Of a DNA stretch of 64,000 bases, positions 1-9,035 are shown piece after piece. Each line of letters starts with the position of its first letter. The stretch's first letter is position 1. A program made the position numbers and the translations under genes. The stretch covers positions 124,001 to 188,000 of the forward strand of contig NZ_QPMM01000013.1 in the NCBI RefSeq assembly GCF_003419895.1, in the 5' to 3' direction. This stretch comes from Chitinophaga silvatica (GTDB taxonomy: Bacteria; Bacteroidota; Bacteroidia; Chitinophagales; Chitinophagaceae). A model generated the notes under the pieces. That model was not told where the DNA came from. It did no database searches and saw only the letters and a list, made by a program, of their open reading frames with translations.

Positions 1-111
1 TAGACCCAGCCCAGTTATTATTTGATCAGCCTGGAACCCAGGGGTTGGATTATTTCAACCTGCCTGGACTTAAATCAATCGGTATTAATGTATCCATTCA
101 ATTTTAATTCT

Positions 112-3100
112 ATGATCCGCCATATATTTCTCTATTGCTGTTTTATTTTCTTCCTTATACCCGGTGCTATAGCTCAAACCTGGAACTATAGTTTTTTCAA
201 GGAGAAAGTTTATTTACATACCAATCACGTATTTTTTCAACCGGGAGATAATGTTTACTACAAGATTTATCTGGTAAATGCTCAAACCCAACAACCTTCC
301 ATTGCCAGTAAGGTAGTGTATGTTGAAGTTTTAAATCCTTCGGGAAATGTTATTAAAAAACAGACTTATAAAACGGATGAAGGATATGCCGAAGGATCAT
401 ATGAATTCGGAGTTAACGATGTTGGCGGGATTTATAAGCTGAGAGCCTATACTTCCTTAATGCGTAATGAGAATGACAGTACTTTTTTTATGAAGGAACT
501 TACACTTCAAAAAGTAATTTCTCCACGCATACTGATGAAGCTCGAATTTCCGAAAAAAGGCTATGGGGCCGGAGATGAAGTGATAGCCTCGTTTTCTGTC
601 CGGAGCCTGGATAATAAACCTCTTGCGCATCACTTAGTAAACTATGATGTGGCCATCGCTGGAAAAAATTACTTAAGTAAAATAGATTCATCTGATGTTG
701 ATGGTAAACTGAATCTGAGGTTCAACCTTCCTCAAACTTTAATCACTAATGATGGATTGCTGAATATAACGGTGAAGCATGACGGATTTACAGAAAGTGT
801 TTCCAGAAGTATTCCGATAGTTCTTAACAACATAGATCTGCAACTCTTACCGGAAGGTGGTACTTTGGTCGCCGGATTACCTGCTAATATTGCATTTAAA
901 GCGGTTAATGAATTCGGGAAACCAGCCGATGTAAGCGGGGAGGTGATCAACAAAAATGGAAAAACTGTTGCCTCCTTTATTAGCTATTACGGTGGAATGG
1001 GGCAGTTTAATTTTACACCTCAGTCCAATGAACAGTATACTGTGAAAATTACTCGTCCGCAAGGCATTAGTAAAAGCTATGCTTTCCCCGCTTTTTCTCC
1101 GAACGGAATGGTAATGCAATGGCAGCAGGAAAATACAACACTCAAACTTACTATTCATTCCACCCTTGATCAGGAAGTTTCCCTGGTAGGAACTTTAAAA
1201 GATAAAGAATATCTGCGCCGCAACCTTACCATCAAAAAAGGAACGCAGGCGTTCGACCTCGATGCAACTGCCTTTCCTGCTGGCATTGCCCGATTTACCT
1301 TGCAAACCGGAAAAGGACTTCCACTGGCAGAGCGACTGGTATTTGTTAATCAGCATACTACTCTACAGGTAAAAGTAACGCCAGACAAACAATCCTACCT
1401 GCCAAGAGAAAAAGTACGTTTATCGGTAAGTACTACGGATGAACATGGAAAACCCGTTCCTTCCAATTTGTCATTATCTGTTGTTGATGATAAATTATGG
1501 ACTTATGCTGATGATAAACAGGATCATATCCTTTCCTGGCTGCTAATGAGTTCCGAATTAAATGGCCATATAGATGACCCTGGATTCTATTTCAGAAGTA
1601 ATGAACCGAAAGCTAAGCCTGCATTAGATCTTATAATGCTCACCCAGGGCTACCGGTATTTCGATTATACTGCTGATGTGCTGAAAGACAAAACCCTGAA
1701 GTTTTTCCCGGATGAAAACAGGGTAATCAGCGGGATTATAACCAATAAGCATAATGTACCCGTTAAAGGAGAAGTATTTTTGATCAATCTCTCCAATAAA
1801 ACAAAGGCATTAAAATTAACAACAAAAAATAATGGTGCATTTTATTTTCCTAACCTGAACTGGGCCGACAGATATTATCTTATTGCCAGTGCAGTTGGAA
1901 GAAAAGAATCTGTAAGTATACAGCTTACCCTGAATGGATTTGGTCCGGGTATCAACTTTATAGATAAGGATAAGTATGTAGTAGTGGCCAAAGAAATGCC
2001 GGAATTGCAAAAAAGCCAGTTAGACAAATGGATGGATAATTTTGGGAAGAACGATAAAAGATTGGAAGAAGTGGTAGTTGTTGGATATGGAGTAGTAAAG
2101 AAAAATGACCTATCGGGAAGTGTTGCAGTATTTACAGCTAAAGATATACTAACTCAATCTCAAATTACTGATGTATTGCAAGGCAGGGTTGCTGGTGTTA
2201 CTATTTCAACACCACAGCAACAAGGCGCTCCTGGTACGGATATCAGGATCAGAGGAAATGCCGGCATTTCGAATAATTCAAATCCACTTTATGTTGTAGA
2301 TGGGGTGCCAACTACCGCTCCATTATCTGAGATTACAGCAAATGATATAGTTAGCATCACCGTTTTAAAAGATGCAAAAGCTACCTCACTTTATGGTTCA
2401 AGAGCAGCTAATGGAGTGATCATTATTGAAACCAGATATTTTAATGAGGGAAGAATCAAAGTGGCTTTAGGAAAGCATAACAAATACTCCACGCTTACAG
2501 TACCTTGGGAACAGGCCGATTTTTCTGTTGCCCGCCGATTCTATGCGCCGGTCTACAGATCCCTGAAAACTCAGACCCGTACCGACTTCAGAGAAACAAT
2601 CTATTGGAATCCGGTTGTTGAAACAAATGAAGCAGGAACTGCACAACTGGAATTTTATAATTCGGATGCCACTACTACTTTCAGGGCTATTGCTGAAGGT
2701 ATAGGCTGGAATGGTAAACCCGGCAGAACTGAGTCTACCTGGGCAACTGAAAATCCGATTCAACTGGACGCTAAAATTCCAGATAACCTTACAGTTGGTG
2801 ATAAAGCTATGATTCCGTTAGTCATTAAGAATAATGGACTGGATGATCTGATCCTGAATATTAGTCTGGGCCTTCCAAATTTCCTTTCAGCCGGCAATTT
2901 CCAAAGTACCTGCCTGATACCTGCATCAACAAGTAAACAAGTCATCTTACCGGTCGATGTGGTGAAAGCAGGAGGAGATAATATTAAGATCACGGTTGGA
3001 GATCTTTCTGTTAAAGAATCTGTTTCTCTTCCAATAAAGGCAATTGAGAGAGGATTCCCGATCATTAAAACCATTGCAGGAGATCAATCTACTATTCAGA

Positions 3101-4584
3101 AATTCAGAATCTCCAATATGGTGCCTGGTAGTATGAACACATCTGTTAGAATCTTTACTACACTGGAAGGACAATTGCTGGATGGTATTGAAAATATGTT
3201 GCGGGAACCCCATGGGTGTTTTGAACAGACTTCTTCATCCACCTTCCCAAATATTCTGATTCTGAAATATCTGAAGGAAACCGGCAAAGCAAACAAGGAA
3301 GTGGAGGAAATGGCTATGAACTATATTGAGGCTGGTTATAAAAGGCTGATAAGTTACGAAACACAGGTGGGGGGCTTCGAATGGTTTGGACATACGCCGC
3401 CACATGAAGCATTAACAGCATATGGATTACTGGAGTTTATGGAAATGAGCCAGTTCCTGAATGTAGATAAAAAGTTGCTGAGCCGGACACGTGAGTTCTT
3501 ACTAAGTAGGAGAGATGGAAAAGGTAAATTCCTGCTGGCTTCCGGAGGGTACGACAGGTTTGCATCTGTACCAGATGTAGTTGCCAATATTTATATAGTC
3601 TATGCACTTTCCCAGGCTGGTGTAACTGCCGAAATAGAAAAAGAATATGAAACAGCTTTTAAAGACGCTATAACATCTGACGATGATTATAAATTGGCGA
3701 TGATGGCTTTGGCTGCAAGTAATATGAAGAGGGAGAATGATTATGACAGATTGATGTATGCACTTAAGGTACATGAAGAAAAGTCGGGCCTCTCAGCTAA
3801 AACTTCTGTAGTAAATTCAAGGGATAACTCATTGATGATTGAAACAAAAGCGCTCTATGCAATGGCATTATGCAGGGCTAAAACGCCAAATGTTGGTAGA
3901 ATTGCTTTAATAGTTTCAAATATTCTGGGTGCTAAGACTTATTATGGGTATGGAAGTACACAAGCCACAGTACTGGCATTGGAGGCTATAGTTGAATACG
4001 CTAAATTAAGAGGTTCGATGGCAGAATCTAAAGTTACACTTTCTGTAGATGGTAGTGTAATTCAACCTAAGCAACGTTTATCCTTTGCCGAGGGAGAGCA
4101 TATTTTTAAAGCCGATTATCATACCAAAGAAGGTGGAACTCCATTTAGTCTGGAAGTTGCATATACCTCCACAGTGCCTGAAAATAGTGAGGCAGCCGTA
4201 CTGAAACTTAATACAAAACTCGCTGAATCCAGGGTACGTGTAGGCGAAACAATTAGAATGAAAACTACTATTCAGAATATCAAAAATGAACTGCAACCAA
4301 TGTCTATAGCTAAGTTGGCTGTACCGGCAGGATTGTCTGTTCAACCCTGGCAGCTTAAGGAGTTGATTGATAAAAAGGAAATAGCCTATTACGAACTGTT
4401 TGATGGGTACTTGGTAATTTACTGGATGGGATTTGCGCCAAATGAAATAAAAACTTTGAACCTTGATTTGAAAGCTGATGTTCCCGGTTTTTATCAGGCA
4501 AAAGCCAGCAATTGTTATCTATACTACACTCCGGAGCATAAATTCTGGAATCAGGGCCTAAGTATTGAGGTTCAACCTAGATAA
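112..4584 (+). CDS. Alpha-2-macroglobulin family protein with embedded SusC-type TonB plug domain
   Basis: Predicted exported protein of 1490 residues. I chose the ATG at 112 because it gives a clean Sec signal peptide (hydrophobic residues 5-20, ending AIAQ); the frame stays open upstream to base 22 without one. Residues of about 30-450 look like macroglobulin (MG2-type) beta domains. Residues of about 650-775 are a TonB plug of the SusC/RagA kind (EEVVVVGYG, IRIRGN, LYVVDGVP, LYGSRAANGVIII). An alpha-2-macroglobulin body follows, with the thioester motif GCFEQ (Cys1036) and the helical thioester domain (GGFEWFGHTPPHEALTAYG). Bacterial members are thought to be protease traps in the envelope. 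No beta-barrel follows the plug, so it is not a receptor. No penicillin-binding protein 1C partner lies beside it. Confidence 0.9.
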   Translation: MIRHIFLYCCFIFFLIPGAIAQTWNYSFFKEKVYLHTNHVFFQPGDNVYYKIYLVNAQTQQPSIASKVVYVEVLNPSGNVIKKQTYKTDEGYAEGSYEFGVNDVGGIYKLRAYTSLMRNENDSTFFMKELTLQKVISPRILMKLEFPKKGYGAGDEVIASFSVRSLDNKPLAHHLVNYDVAIAGKNYLSKIDSSDVDGKLNLRFNLPQTLITNDGLLNITVKHDGFTESVSRSIPIVLNNIDLQLLPEGGTLVAGLPANIAFKAVNEFGKPADVSGEVINKNGKTVASFISYYGGMGQFNFTPQSNEQYTVKITRPQGISKSYAFPAFSPNGMVMQWQQENTTLKLTIHSTLDQEVSLVGTLKDKEYLRRNLTIKKGTQAFDLDATAFPAGIARFTLQTGKGLPLAERLVFVNQHTTLQVKVTPDKQSYLPREKVRLSVSTTDEHGKPVPSNLSLSVVDDKLWTYADDKQDHILSWLLMSSELNGHIDDPGFYFRSNEPKAKPALDLIMLTQGYRYFDYTADVLKDKTLKFFPDENRVISGIITNKHNVPVKGEVFLINLSNKTKALKLTTKNNGAFYFPNLNWADRYYLIASAVGRKESVSIQLTLNGFGPGINFIDKDKYVVVAKEMPELQKSQLDKWMDNFGKNDKRLEEVVVVGYGVVKKNDLSGSVAVFTAKDILTQSQITDVLQGRVAGVTISTPQQQGAPGTDIRIRGNAGISNNSNPLYVVDGVPTTAPLSEITANDIVSITVLKDAKATSLYGSRAANGVIIIETRYFNEGRIKVALGKHNKYSTLTVPWEQADFSVARRFYAPVYRSLKTQTRTDFRETIYWNPVVETNEAGTAQLEFYNSDATTTFRAIAEGIGWNGKPGRTESTWATENPIQLDAKIPDNLTVGDKAMIPLVIKNNGLDDLILNISLGLPNFLSAGNFQSTCLIPASTSKQVILPVDVVKAGGDNIKITVGDLSVKESVSLPIKAIERGFPIIKTIAGDQSTIQKFRISNMVPGSMNTSVRIFTTLEGQLLDGIENMLREPHGCFEQTSSSTFPNILILKYLKETGKANKEVEEMAMNYIEAGYKRLISYETQVGGFEWFGHTPPHEALTAYGLLEFMEMSQFLNVDKKLLSRTREFLLSRRDGKGKFLLASGGYDRFASVPDVVANIYIVYALSQAGVTAEIEKEYETAFKDAITSDDDYKLAMMALAASNMKRENDYDRLMYALKVHEEKSGLSAKTSVVNSRDNSLMIETKALYAMALCRAKTPNVGRIALIVSNILGAKTYYGYGSTQATVLALEAIVEYAKLRGSMAESKVTLSVDGSVIQPKQRLSFAEGEHIFKADYHTKEGGTPFSLEVAYTSTVPENSEAAVLKLNTKLAESRVRVGETIRMKTTIQNIKNELQPMSIAKLAVPAGLSVQPWQLKELIDKKEIAYYELFDGYLVIYWMGFAPNEIKTLNLDLKADVPGFYQAKASNCYLYYTPEHKFWNQGLSIEVQPR

Positions 4585-4601
4585 TTTGTTCCTTATCCCT
4601 T

Positions 4602-4646
4602 GGATCGGAGTATGGTGGCTACCCAAAATACTCCGATCCTTTTTTT
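4602..4646 (+). terminator. Rho-independent terminator after the macroglobulin gene
   Basis: A perfect 12-bp stem (GGATCGGAGTAT pairing with ATACTCCGATCC, 4602-4613 and 4628-4639) is followed by seven T residues. It starts 17 bases after the macroglobulin stop and ends before the hydrolase start, so the hydrolase probably has its own promoter. Confidence 0.9.
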
Positions 4647-4674
4647 ATATTTCTGCCTTAGTAAATCTTATACA

Positions 4675-5916
4675 ATGAAACGATTCCACCTGTTATTAGT
4701 TTTTTTACTTGGAATGCTAAGGCTAACAGCTCAACAAAAAGATCAGGTAGCAAATCAATTTTTTACTTTTCTTTCTGAAGGGAAGTGGGAAGATGCATAT
4801 ACTATCCTGAGTCCTAAATCCCAGACAAAAATATCTGTAAAAGCTTTAGAGCAACTATGGAATAATATCGGTAAACAATATGGGCCTTGGAAAAGCTATA
4901 GCAGCGATAAGGTTGAAAATGTAATGGGCAAAAGCAGGTTATTAATATCAACCAATACTTTTGAATACTATTATGTAGATTTTAAAGTATCAGTTAACAG
5001 TGAAGAGAAAATAGAACGATTTTCTTTGCATGCAGTGAATTCAATTCCATTAAATGGTGATGTTTTGGACTCAGTTACTATTGCGGGGGGCAAACTCTAT
5101 GGGTCATTATCGTTACCAACGGGAATTAAAAAATGTCCTGTTGTGTTGATCCTCCCCGGATCTGGTCCTACAGATAAAGATGGAGATTCTAAACTTTTAC
5201 TACCCGAATATAATCATGCCTATCAATTTTTAGCTAAAGCATTGGCGGAAAAGGGAATTGCTTCATTACGTTTCGATAAGAGAGGAATTGGAGCCAATAA
5301 ATCTTTTACGGATCCGGCTCAGTCTACTTTAGATAATTATGATAAAGATGCAATTACCTGGTTAAAGTATCTTAAACAAAATAGCCGGTTTTCAGACGTT
5401 TATATAATGGGGCATAGTGAAGGTGGAGTTATTGCAATTGATGCGGCTTTAGCAGAACCGGTAAAAAAAGTGGTACTTTTAAGTACACCCGCCGAATCAC
5501 TGGAAAACCTATTGGTGAAGCAATTCAAACCCTATGTGCATGATTCAGTTGTAAAAACAATTCCGGTAATATTCCGGCAATTATCGAATAATGAGCAACC
5601 TACAGTGCCTAATACCCTGAACTCTGTTTTTAATAAAGGTTCTTTTGATTGGTTAAAGAGCCACAATGGTGTAGTACCGGCAGATCGACTGGCAGAGCTC
5701 CGTAATACCCAGGTGATTATAATAAATGGAACAATTGATACAAACGTGCCGCCTGCTCAGGCAGAAATGCTGCACAAAAGTCTTCCATCTTCCAAATTGC
5801 TGCTAATCCCAGGAATGTCTCATTTGCTGCGTATGGAGTCGGATAAGGAATTCATTGCTATCAGGCCGTTAGCTTCTGAACTTATTAGTGCTGTGTCTGC
5901 TTTCCTTAAAAAATAG
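4675..5916 (+). CDS. Secreted alpha/beta hydrolase with N-terminal DUF3887-like domain
   Basis: Predicted exported hydrolase of 413 residues. The ATG at 4675 gives a signal peptide ending LRLTAQ; a longer frame begins inside the preceding terminator stem and is unlikely. Residues of about 22-130 resemble DUF3887, a small domain often placed before hydrolases. The rest is an alpha/beta hydrolase of the dienelactone/acyl-peptidase type: oxyanion loop LPGSGPTDKDGDS, FDKRGIGAN, nucleophile elbow GHSEGG (Ser248), acid Asp355 in NGTID, and base His383 in GMSHLLR. The complete triad suggests an active esterase or peptidase; the substrate cannot be read from the sequence. Confidence 0.88.
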   Translation: MKRFHLLLVFLLGMLRLTAQQKDQVANQFFTFLSEGKWEDAYTILSPKSQTKISVKALEQLWNNIGKQYGPWKSYSSDKVENVMGKSRLLISTNTFEYYYVDFKVSVNSEEKIERFSLHAVNSIPLNGDVLDSVTIAGGKLYGSLSLPTGIKKCPVVLILPGSGPTDKDGDSKLLLPEYNHAYQFLAKALAEKGIASLRFDKRGIGANKSFTDPAQSTLDNYDKDAITWLKYLKQNSRFSDVYIMGHSEGGVIAIDAALAEPVKKVVLLSTPAESLENLLVKQFKPYVHDSVVKTIPVIFRQLSNNEQPTVPNTLNSVFNKGSFDWLKSHNGVVPADRLAELRNTQVIIINGTIDTNVPPAQAEMLHKSLPSSKLLLIPGMSHLLRMESDKEFIAIRPLASELISAVSAFLKK

Positions 5917-5926
5917 AGATTATATG

Positions 5927-5965
5927 CTTTGTATGGACAAAGTTCTTATATTTGTTCATACAAAG
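5927..5965. promoter_or_regulatory. Long palindrome, candidate operator over the desaturase promoter
   Basis: Arms of 15 bases with one mismatch (CTTTGTATGGACAAA at 5927-5941 and TTTGTTCATACAAAG at 5951-5965) flank a 9-base spacer. A -7 element TATATTTG (TAnnTTTG form) lies at 5947-5954, inside the palindrome. There is no T run, so a terminator is unlikely. The size and symmetry fit a dimeric regulator binding site, but no regulator gene is adjacent. Confidence 0.6.
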
Positions 5966-5990
5966 TATTCACAAACGAAATCTCTACGTT

Positions 5991-7013
5991 ATGGTTGTTG
6001 TACAGACCTTGTGGCATGAGATCATTTCCTTTCTTGGGATCTCACAGATTATTGAAGTGTGCAAAACAGGAGACTATAGGGTTCTACTAACCTTTAATGG
6101 CATTCTCTCGCTCATTTCTCCGCTTATCCCGTTATTATTGCTGATTGAGATCGGCAGAGCTATTTTTTACAAGAAGTTTAAGATTGAAGATTACAAAATG
6201 CCTTTCTTCATCTTTGTAGCCAACAGATTTATCTCAAGATTCCTATCCATTGCCGCTGTGGCTTTCTGTATTGGATTGCTGGAAAAATATGCACTGATTC
6301 CAACTACCATGACCTGGTACTGGTTTATCTACGGATATGTAATCTGGGAGTTTTCTCACTTCATCTATCACTACTTTGGTCATAAAATCAGGTTGTTTTG
6401 GTGTTTGCATTCTACTCATCATGCCCCTGAATCGATGAATCTTTCTGTTACTTATGCTCACTTCTTTCTTGAAGCACCATATGCAGATGTAATTCGTACC
6501 AGTATTTGTATTCTGATGGGAGTAAATCCTCCTATGTTGTTTCTCATTATGTTTATTGATGGAACCTGGGGATCATTTATTCATGTAGGTGAAAATCTGA
6601 TTAAAGATGGCCGGCTTGGATTTCTGAATAAAATTATTCTGACTCCTTCTCATCATAGAGTACACCATGCAAAAAATCCATTGTATATGGATACTAATTT
6701 CTGTAACCTGCTCAACGTCTGGGATAAAGTATTCGGAACATTCCAGAACGAGAAAAGGGATATGAATATTGAGTATGGAATCAGTCGCGAAATCAATCCC
6801 AACAATTTCTGGGATGTTTATTTTGGAGAACTATATTATTTGTGGAAAGATATTGTAAAAGCACCTGGCATTAAAAATAAGCTGCTTTATATAATTATGC
6901 CTCCCGGATGGAGCCATACGGGAGACCATAAAACTGCGAAAATAGTAAAGAAAGCTTTCTTGGAACAAGAGAAAGCACAACCAGTTCCTATGACTAACGT
7001 TAGTGCTTTATAG
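5991..7013 (+). CDS. Sterol desaturase / fatty acid hydroxylase family membrane protein
   Basis: Integral membrane di-iron oxygenase of 340 residues. The ATG at 5991 is preferred over an upstream TTG that falls inside the promoter palindrome. Several hydrophobic segments surround the family's histidine clusters: HFIYHYFGH (123-131), HSTHH (140-144) and HHRVHH (221-226). These ligate the two irons in fatty acid hydroxylase superfamily enzymes. It probably hydroxylates or desaturates a lipid in the inner membrane; the substrate is unknown. Its end faces the FabF-type synthase gene, with a repeat hairpin between them. Confidence 0.87.
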   Translation: MVVVQTLWHEIISFLGISQIIEVCKTGDYRVLLTFNGILSLISPLIPLLLLIEIGRAIFYKKFKIEDYKMPFFIFVANRFISRFLSIAAVAFCIGLLEKYALIPTTMTWYWFIYGYVIWEFSHFIYHYFGHKIRLFWCLHSTHHAPESMNLSVTYAHFFLEAPYADVIRTSICILMGVNPPMLFLIMFIDGTWGSFIHVGENLIKDGRLGFLNKIILTPSHHRVHHAKNPLYMDTNFCNLLNVWDKVFGTFQNEKRDMNIEYGISREINPNNFWDVYFGELYYLWKDIVKAPGIKNKLLYIIMPPGWSHTGDHKTAKIVKKAFLEQEKAQPVPMTNVSAL

Positions 7014-7039
7014 CACAAACTACTAATCGAAAAACTACA

Positions 7040-7114
7040 GGGGTTGTATCAAAAGTAATTTTACCTGATGGAACATAATTCTTATAACCTTCAGATTGCT
7101 TTTGATACACCCCC
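7040..7114. repeat. Convergent-intergenic hairpin repeat, copy 1
   Basis: Imperfect 20-base arms at 7040-7059 and 7095-7114 with core TGTATCAAAAGTAAT flank a 35-base loop containing ACCTGAT. A T run follows at 7115-7119. It lies between the convergent stops of the desaturase and fabF, and probably also terminates transcription. Copies 2 and 3 are at 13367 and 26750. Confidence 0.75.
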
Positions 7115-7121
7115 TTTTTCT

Positions 7122-8363
7122 TTATATCTTTTTGAAGATAACTATTCCGTTATGTCCACCAAACCCGAAAGTATTGCTCATAGCAACATTCACGGTTTTT
7201 TCCAAAGCCTGGTTTAAAACAATGGGCATTGTTTCAGGGATGGCGGCATCCAATTGCCGGGTATTAATAGTAGGAGGGATAATACCGGTTTGTATGCTCA
7301 TTACACTGGCAATAGCTTCTACGGCACCAGCAGCACCCAGTAAATGTCCGGTCATGGATTTGGTGGCACTGATATGTAAATTAGCCGGTGCTGCTCCAAA
7401 TAAGTCTCCGATCGCATGAATCTCACTCAGATCACCAACCGGAGTAGAGGTAGCATGGGCATTTAAATAATCTACATCTTCCTTGTTTAATCCTGCATCT
7501 TTTAATGCAAATTCCATAGCTCTGCGGGCTCCTAATCCTTCAGGATGAGTAGCCGTCATATGATAGGCGTCTGCTGTCATTGCTGCCCCAACTACTTCTG
7601 CATATATTTTTGCTCCTCTGGCTTTTGCATGCTCATACTCTTCAAGAATTAATGCTCCTGCACCTTCTCCCATCACAAATCCATCTCTGTCTACATCAAA
7701 GGGTCTCGACCCGGTAGCCGGATCATCATTACGGACCGACATAGCTTTCATGGCACAGAAACCTCCAACAGATGCCTGAGTAATAGGGGCTTCCGATCCA
7801 CCTGTCACAATCACTTTAGCCTTACCTAACCTAAGATAGGTTAAAGCATCCATGATGGCGGTGTTGGTGGTAGCACAGGCAGATACCGTCGTATAATTAA
7901 TTCCCATTAATCCATACTCAATTGAAATCATACCAGATGCCATGTTGGTAATCAGCTTAGGTACAAAATATGGACTGAACCGTGGTTGATATCCTCCTGT
8001 CACATATTCTGTGACCTGCTCTTCAAATGTTAGCATTCCTCCTTGTCCTGATCCCCAGATCACTCCTGCATCAAATGGATCCATGGTCTTGAAATCTATT
8101 CCTGAGTCAGCCACTGCCTGTGCAGCTGCAACCAGCGCATATTGTGTAAAGGGATCTGTCTTACGGATCAATGCCTTATCCAGCAACTTTGTAGCATCAA
8201 AGTCCTTGAGTTCACATGCAAAGCGGGTACGAAATTTTTCAGCATTAAAGTGAGTGATTGTAGCAGCTCCACTTTTGCCATTAATCAGGCTATTCCAGAA
8301 ATCATTCAGGTTATTTCCGATCGGAGAAACGGTTCCCATTCCTGTTATTACTACTCTTTTCAT
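7122..8363 (-). CDS. fabF: Beta-ketoacyl-ACP synthase II
   Basis: Condensing enzyme of 413 residues, the standard length for KAS II. It extends acyl-ACP with malonyl-ACP in fatty acid synthesis. The catalytic residues are all present: Cys163 (VSACATTN), His303 (NAHATSTPVGD), Lys335 and His340 (TKSMTGHLLGAAGAVEA), plus the C-terminal GFGGHNG loop. It lies 11 bases downstream of a TetR regulator on the same strand and is surely co-transcribed with it. No acyl carrier protein or other fab gene is adjacent, so it may be an extra, regulated synthase rather than the housekeeping copy. Confidence 0.93.
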   Translation of the reverse strand: MKRVVITGMGTVSPIGNNLNDFWNSLINGKSGAATITHFNAEKFRTRFACELKDFDATKLLDKALIRKTDPFTQYALVAAAQAVADSGIDFKTMDPFDAGVIWGSGQGGMLTFEEQVTEYVTGGYQPRFSPYFVPKLITNMASGMISIEYGLMGINYTTVSACATTNTAIMDALTYLRLGKAKVIVTGGSEAPITQASVGGFCAMKAMSVRNDDPATGSRPFDVDRDGFVMGEGAGALILEEYEHAKARGAKIYAEVVGAAMTADAYHMTATHPEGLGARRAMEFALKDAGLNKEDVDYLNAHATSTPVGDLSEIHAIGDLFGAAPANLHISATKSMTGHLLGAAGAVEAIASVMSIQTGIIPPTINTRQLDAAIPETMPIVLNQALEKTVNVAMSNTFGFGGHNGIVIFKKI

Positions 8364-8374
8364 AGTATTAAATA

Positions 8375-8929
8375 TTAGCTGCGCAAATCCTCCAGCAATT
8401 GATTGGTTATTTGCTGAAAAACTGCTGGCCCCATTATTCGTGCCAATAACAGGGATGATTGTAAATTAGTAATGATGATTAATGCACGGGTTGAAGCAGA
8501 TCCCTCAAATTTGAACAATGCCTTAGCTCTTCCGGATTCCAGACACTTTGTTAACCATTCAAGTAGATTGGCCGACATCTCCTGCACTTTTGCCTGCATC
8601 GGAGCTTCCAATGTTTTAAAGTCAGTAGCAAACGATGCAACGAGGCAAATATTATCCTGCTTATTATGCCGGTCAAAAACTGAAAATAGTTTCGCTATCT
8701 GCTCATCCTCCGGACTATTACTCCACTCCCGCGTTTTCTCCAGAAACTTTTCAATTTCCTGATCTATCACGGCAATGCCTAAATCCATTTTTGCCGGAAA
8801 GTGATAATGCACCGCTGCATTCTTTATCTCCAATGGACCAGAAATATCTTTATAACTAAATGCATTGTATCCCTTCTTTCTAACTAGTTGATCTGCCGTT
8901 TCTACTATCTTTTCTTTTGTCTCTGCCAT
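8375..8929 (-). CDS. TetR/AcrR family transcriptional regulator
   Basis: Regulator of 184 residues, typical TetR length. The N-terminal helix-turn-helix spans about residues 5-50 (IVETADQLVRKKGYNAFSYK through AAVHYHFPAKMDLG). The rest is the helical ligand-binding and dimer domain. It is the first gene of a two-gene unit with the downstream ketoacyl synthase. A near-perfect palindrome 21 bases upstream of its start is the likely autoregulatory operator. Control of a lipid synthase suggests an acyl-CoA or fatty acid ligand, which is inference. Confidence 0.9.
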   Translation of the reverse strand: MAETKEKIVETADQLVRKKGYNAFSYKDISGPLEIKNAAVHYHFPAKMDLGIAVIDQEIEKFLEKTREWSNSPEDEQIAKLFSVFDRHNKQDNICLVASFATDFKTLEAPMQAKVQEMSANLLEWLTKCLESGRAKALFKFEGSASTRALIIITNLQSSLLLARIMGPAVFQQITNQLLEDLRS

Positions 8930-8950
8930 GATCTTAATTATAAGACTAAG

Positions 8951-8972
8951 TTACTTACTAATAAGTAAGTAA
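8951..8972. promoter_or_regulatory. Palindromic operator for the TetR regulator
   Basis: Half-site TTACTTACT is mirrored by AGTAAGTAA around an ATA-type centre, giving a 22-base near-perfect palindrome at 8951-8972, 21 bases upstream of the TetR start. Position and symmetry fit a TetR autoregulatory site. Confidence 0.65.
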
Positions 8973-9035
8973 TCAAAATATAAATCTATCAATATATAAA
9001 AATTAATTATAAAATATTGATAATCAATAAGTAAA

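Noticed and set aside
1..111. Frame open upstream of the macroglobulin start
   Set aside because: The ATG at 112 gives a good signal peptide; the extension has none. The remaining bases hold no recognisable feature.
2059..2436. A separate TonB-dependent receptor gene
   Set aside because: The plug is in frame inside the macroglobulin protein and no barrel follows. It is a domain, not a gene.
4600..4674. Upstream extension of the secreted hydrolase
   Set aside because: It begins in the stem of the preceding terminator; the ATG at 4675 gives a clear signal peptide.
7096..7419. 107-codon frame on the plus strand opposite fabF
   Set aside because: Codon use and motifs fit the minus-strand FabF protein. 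The plus frame has no family resemblance.
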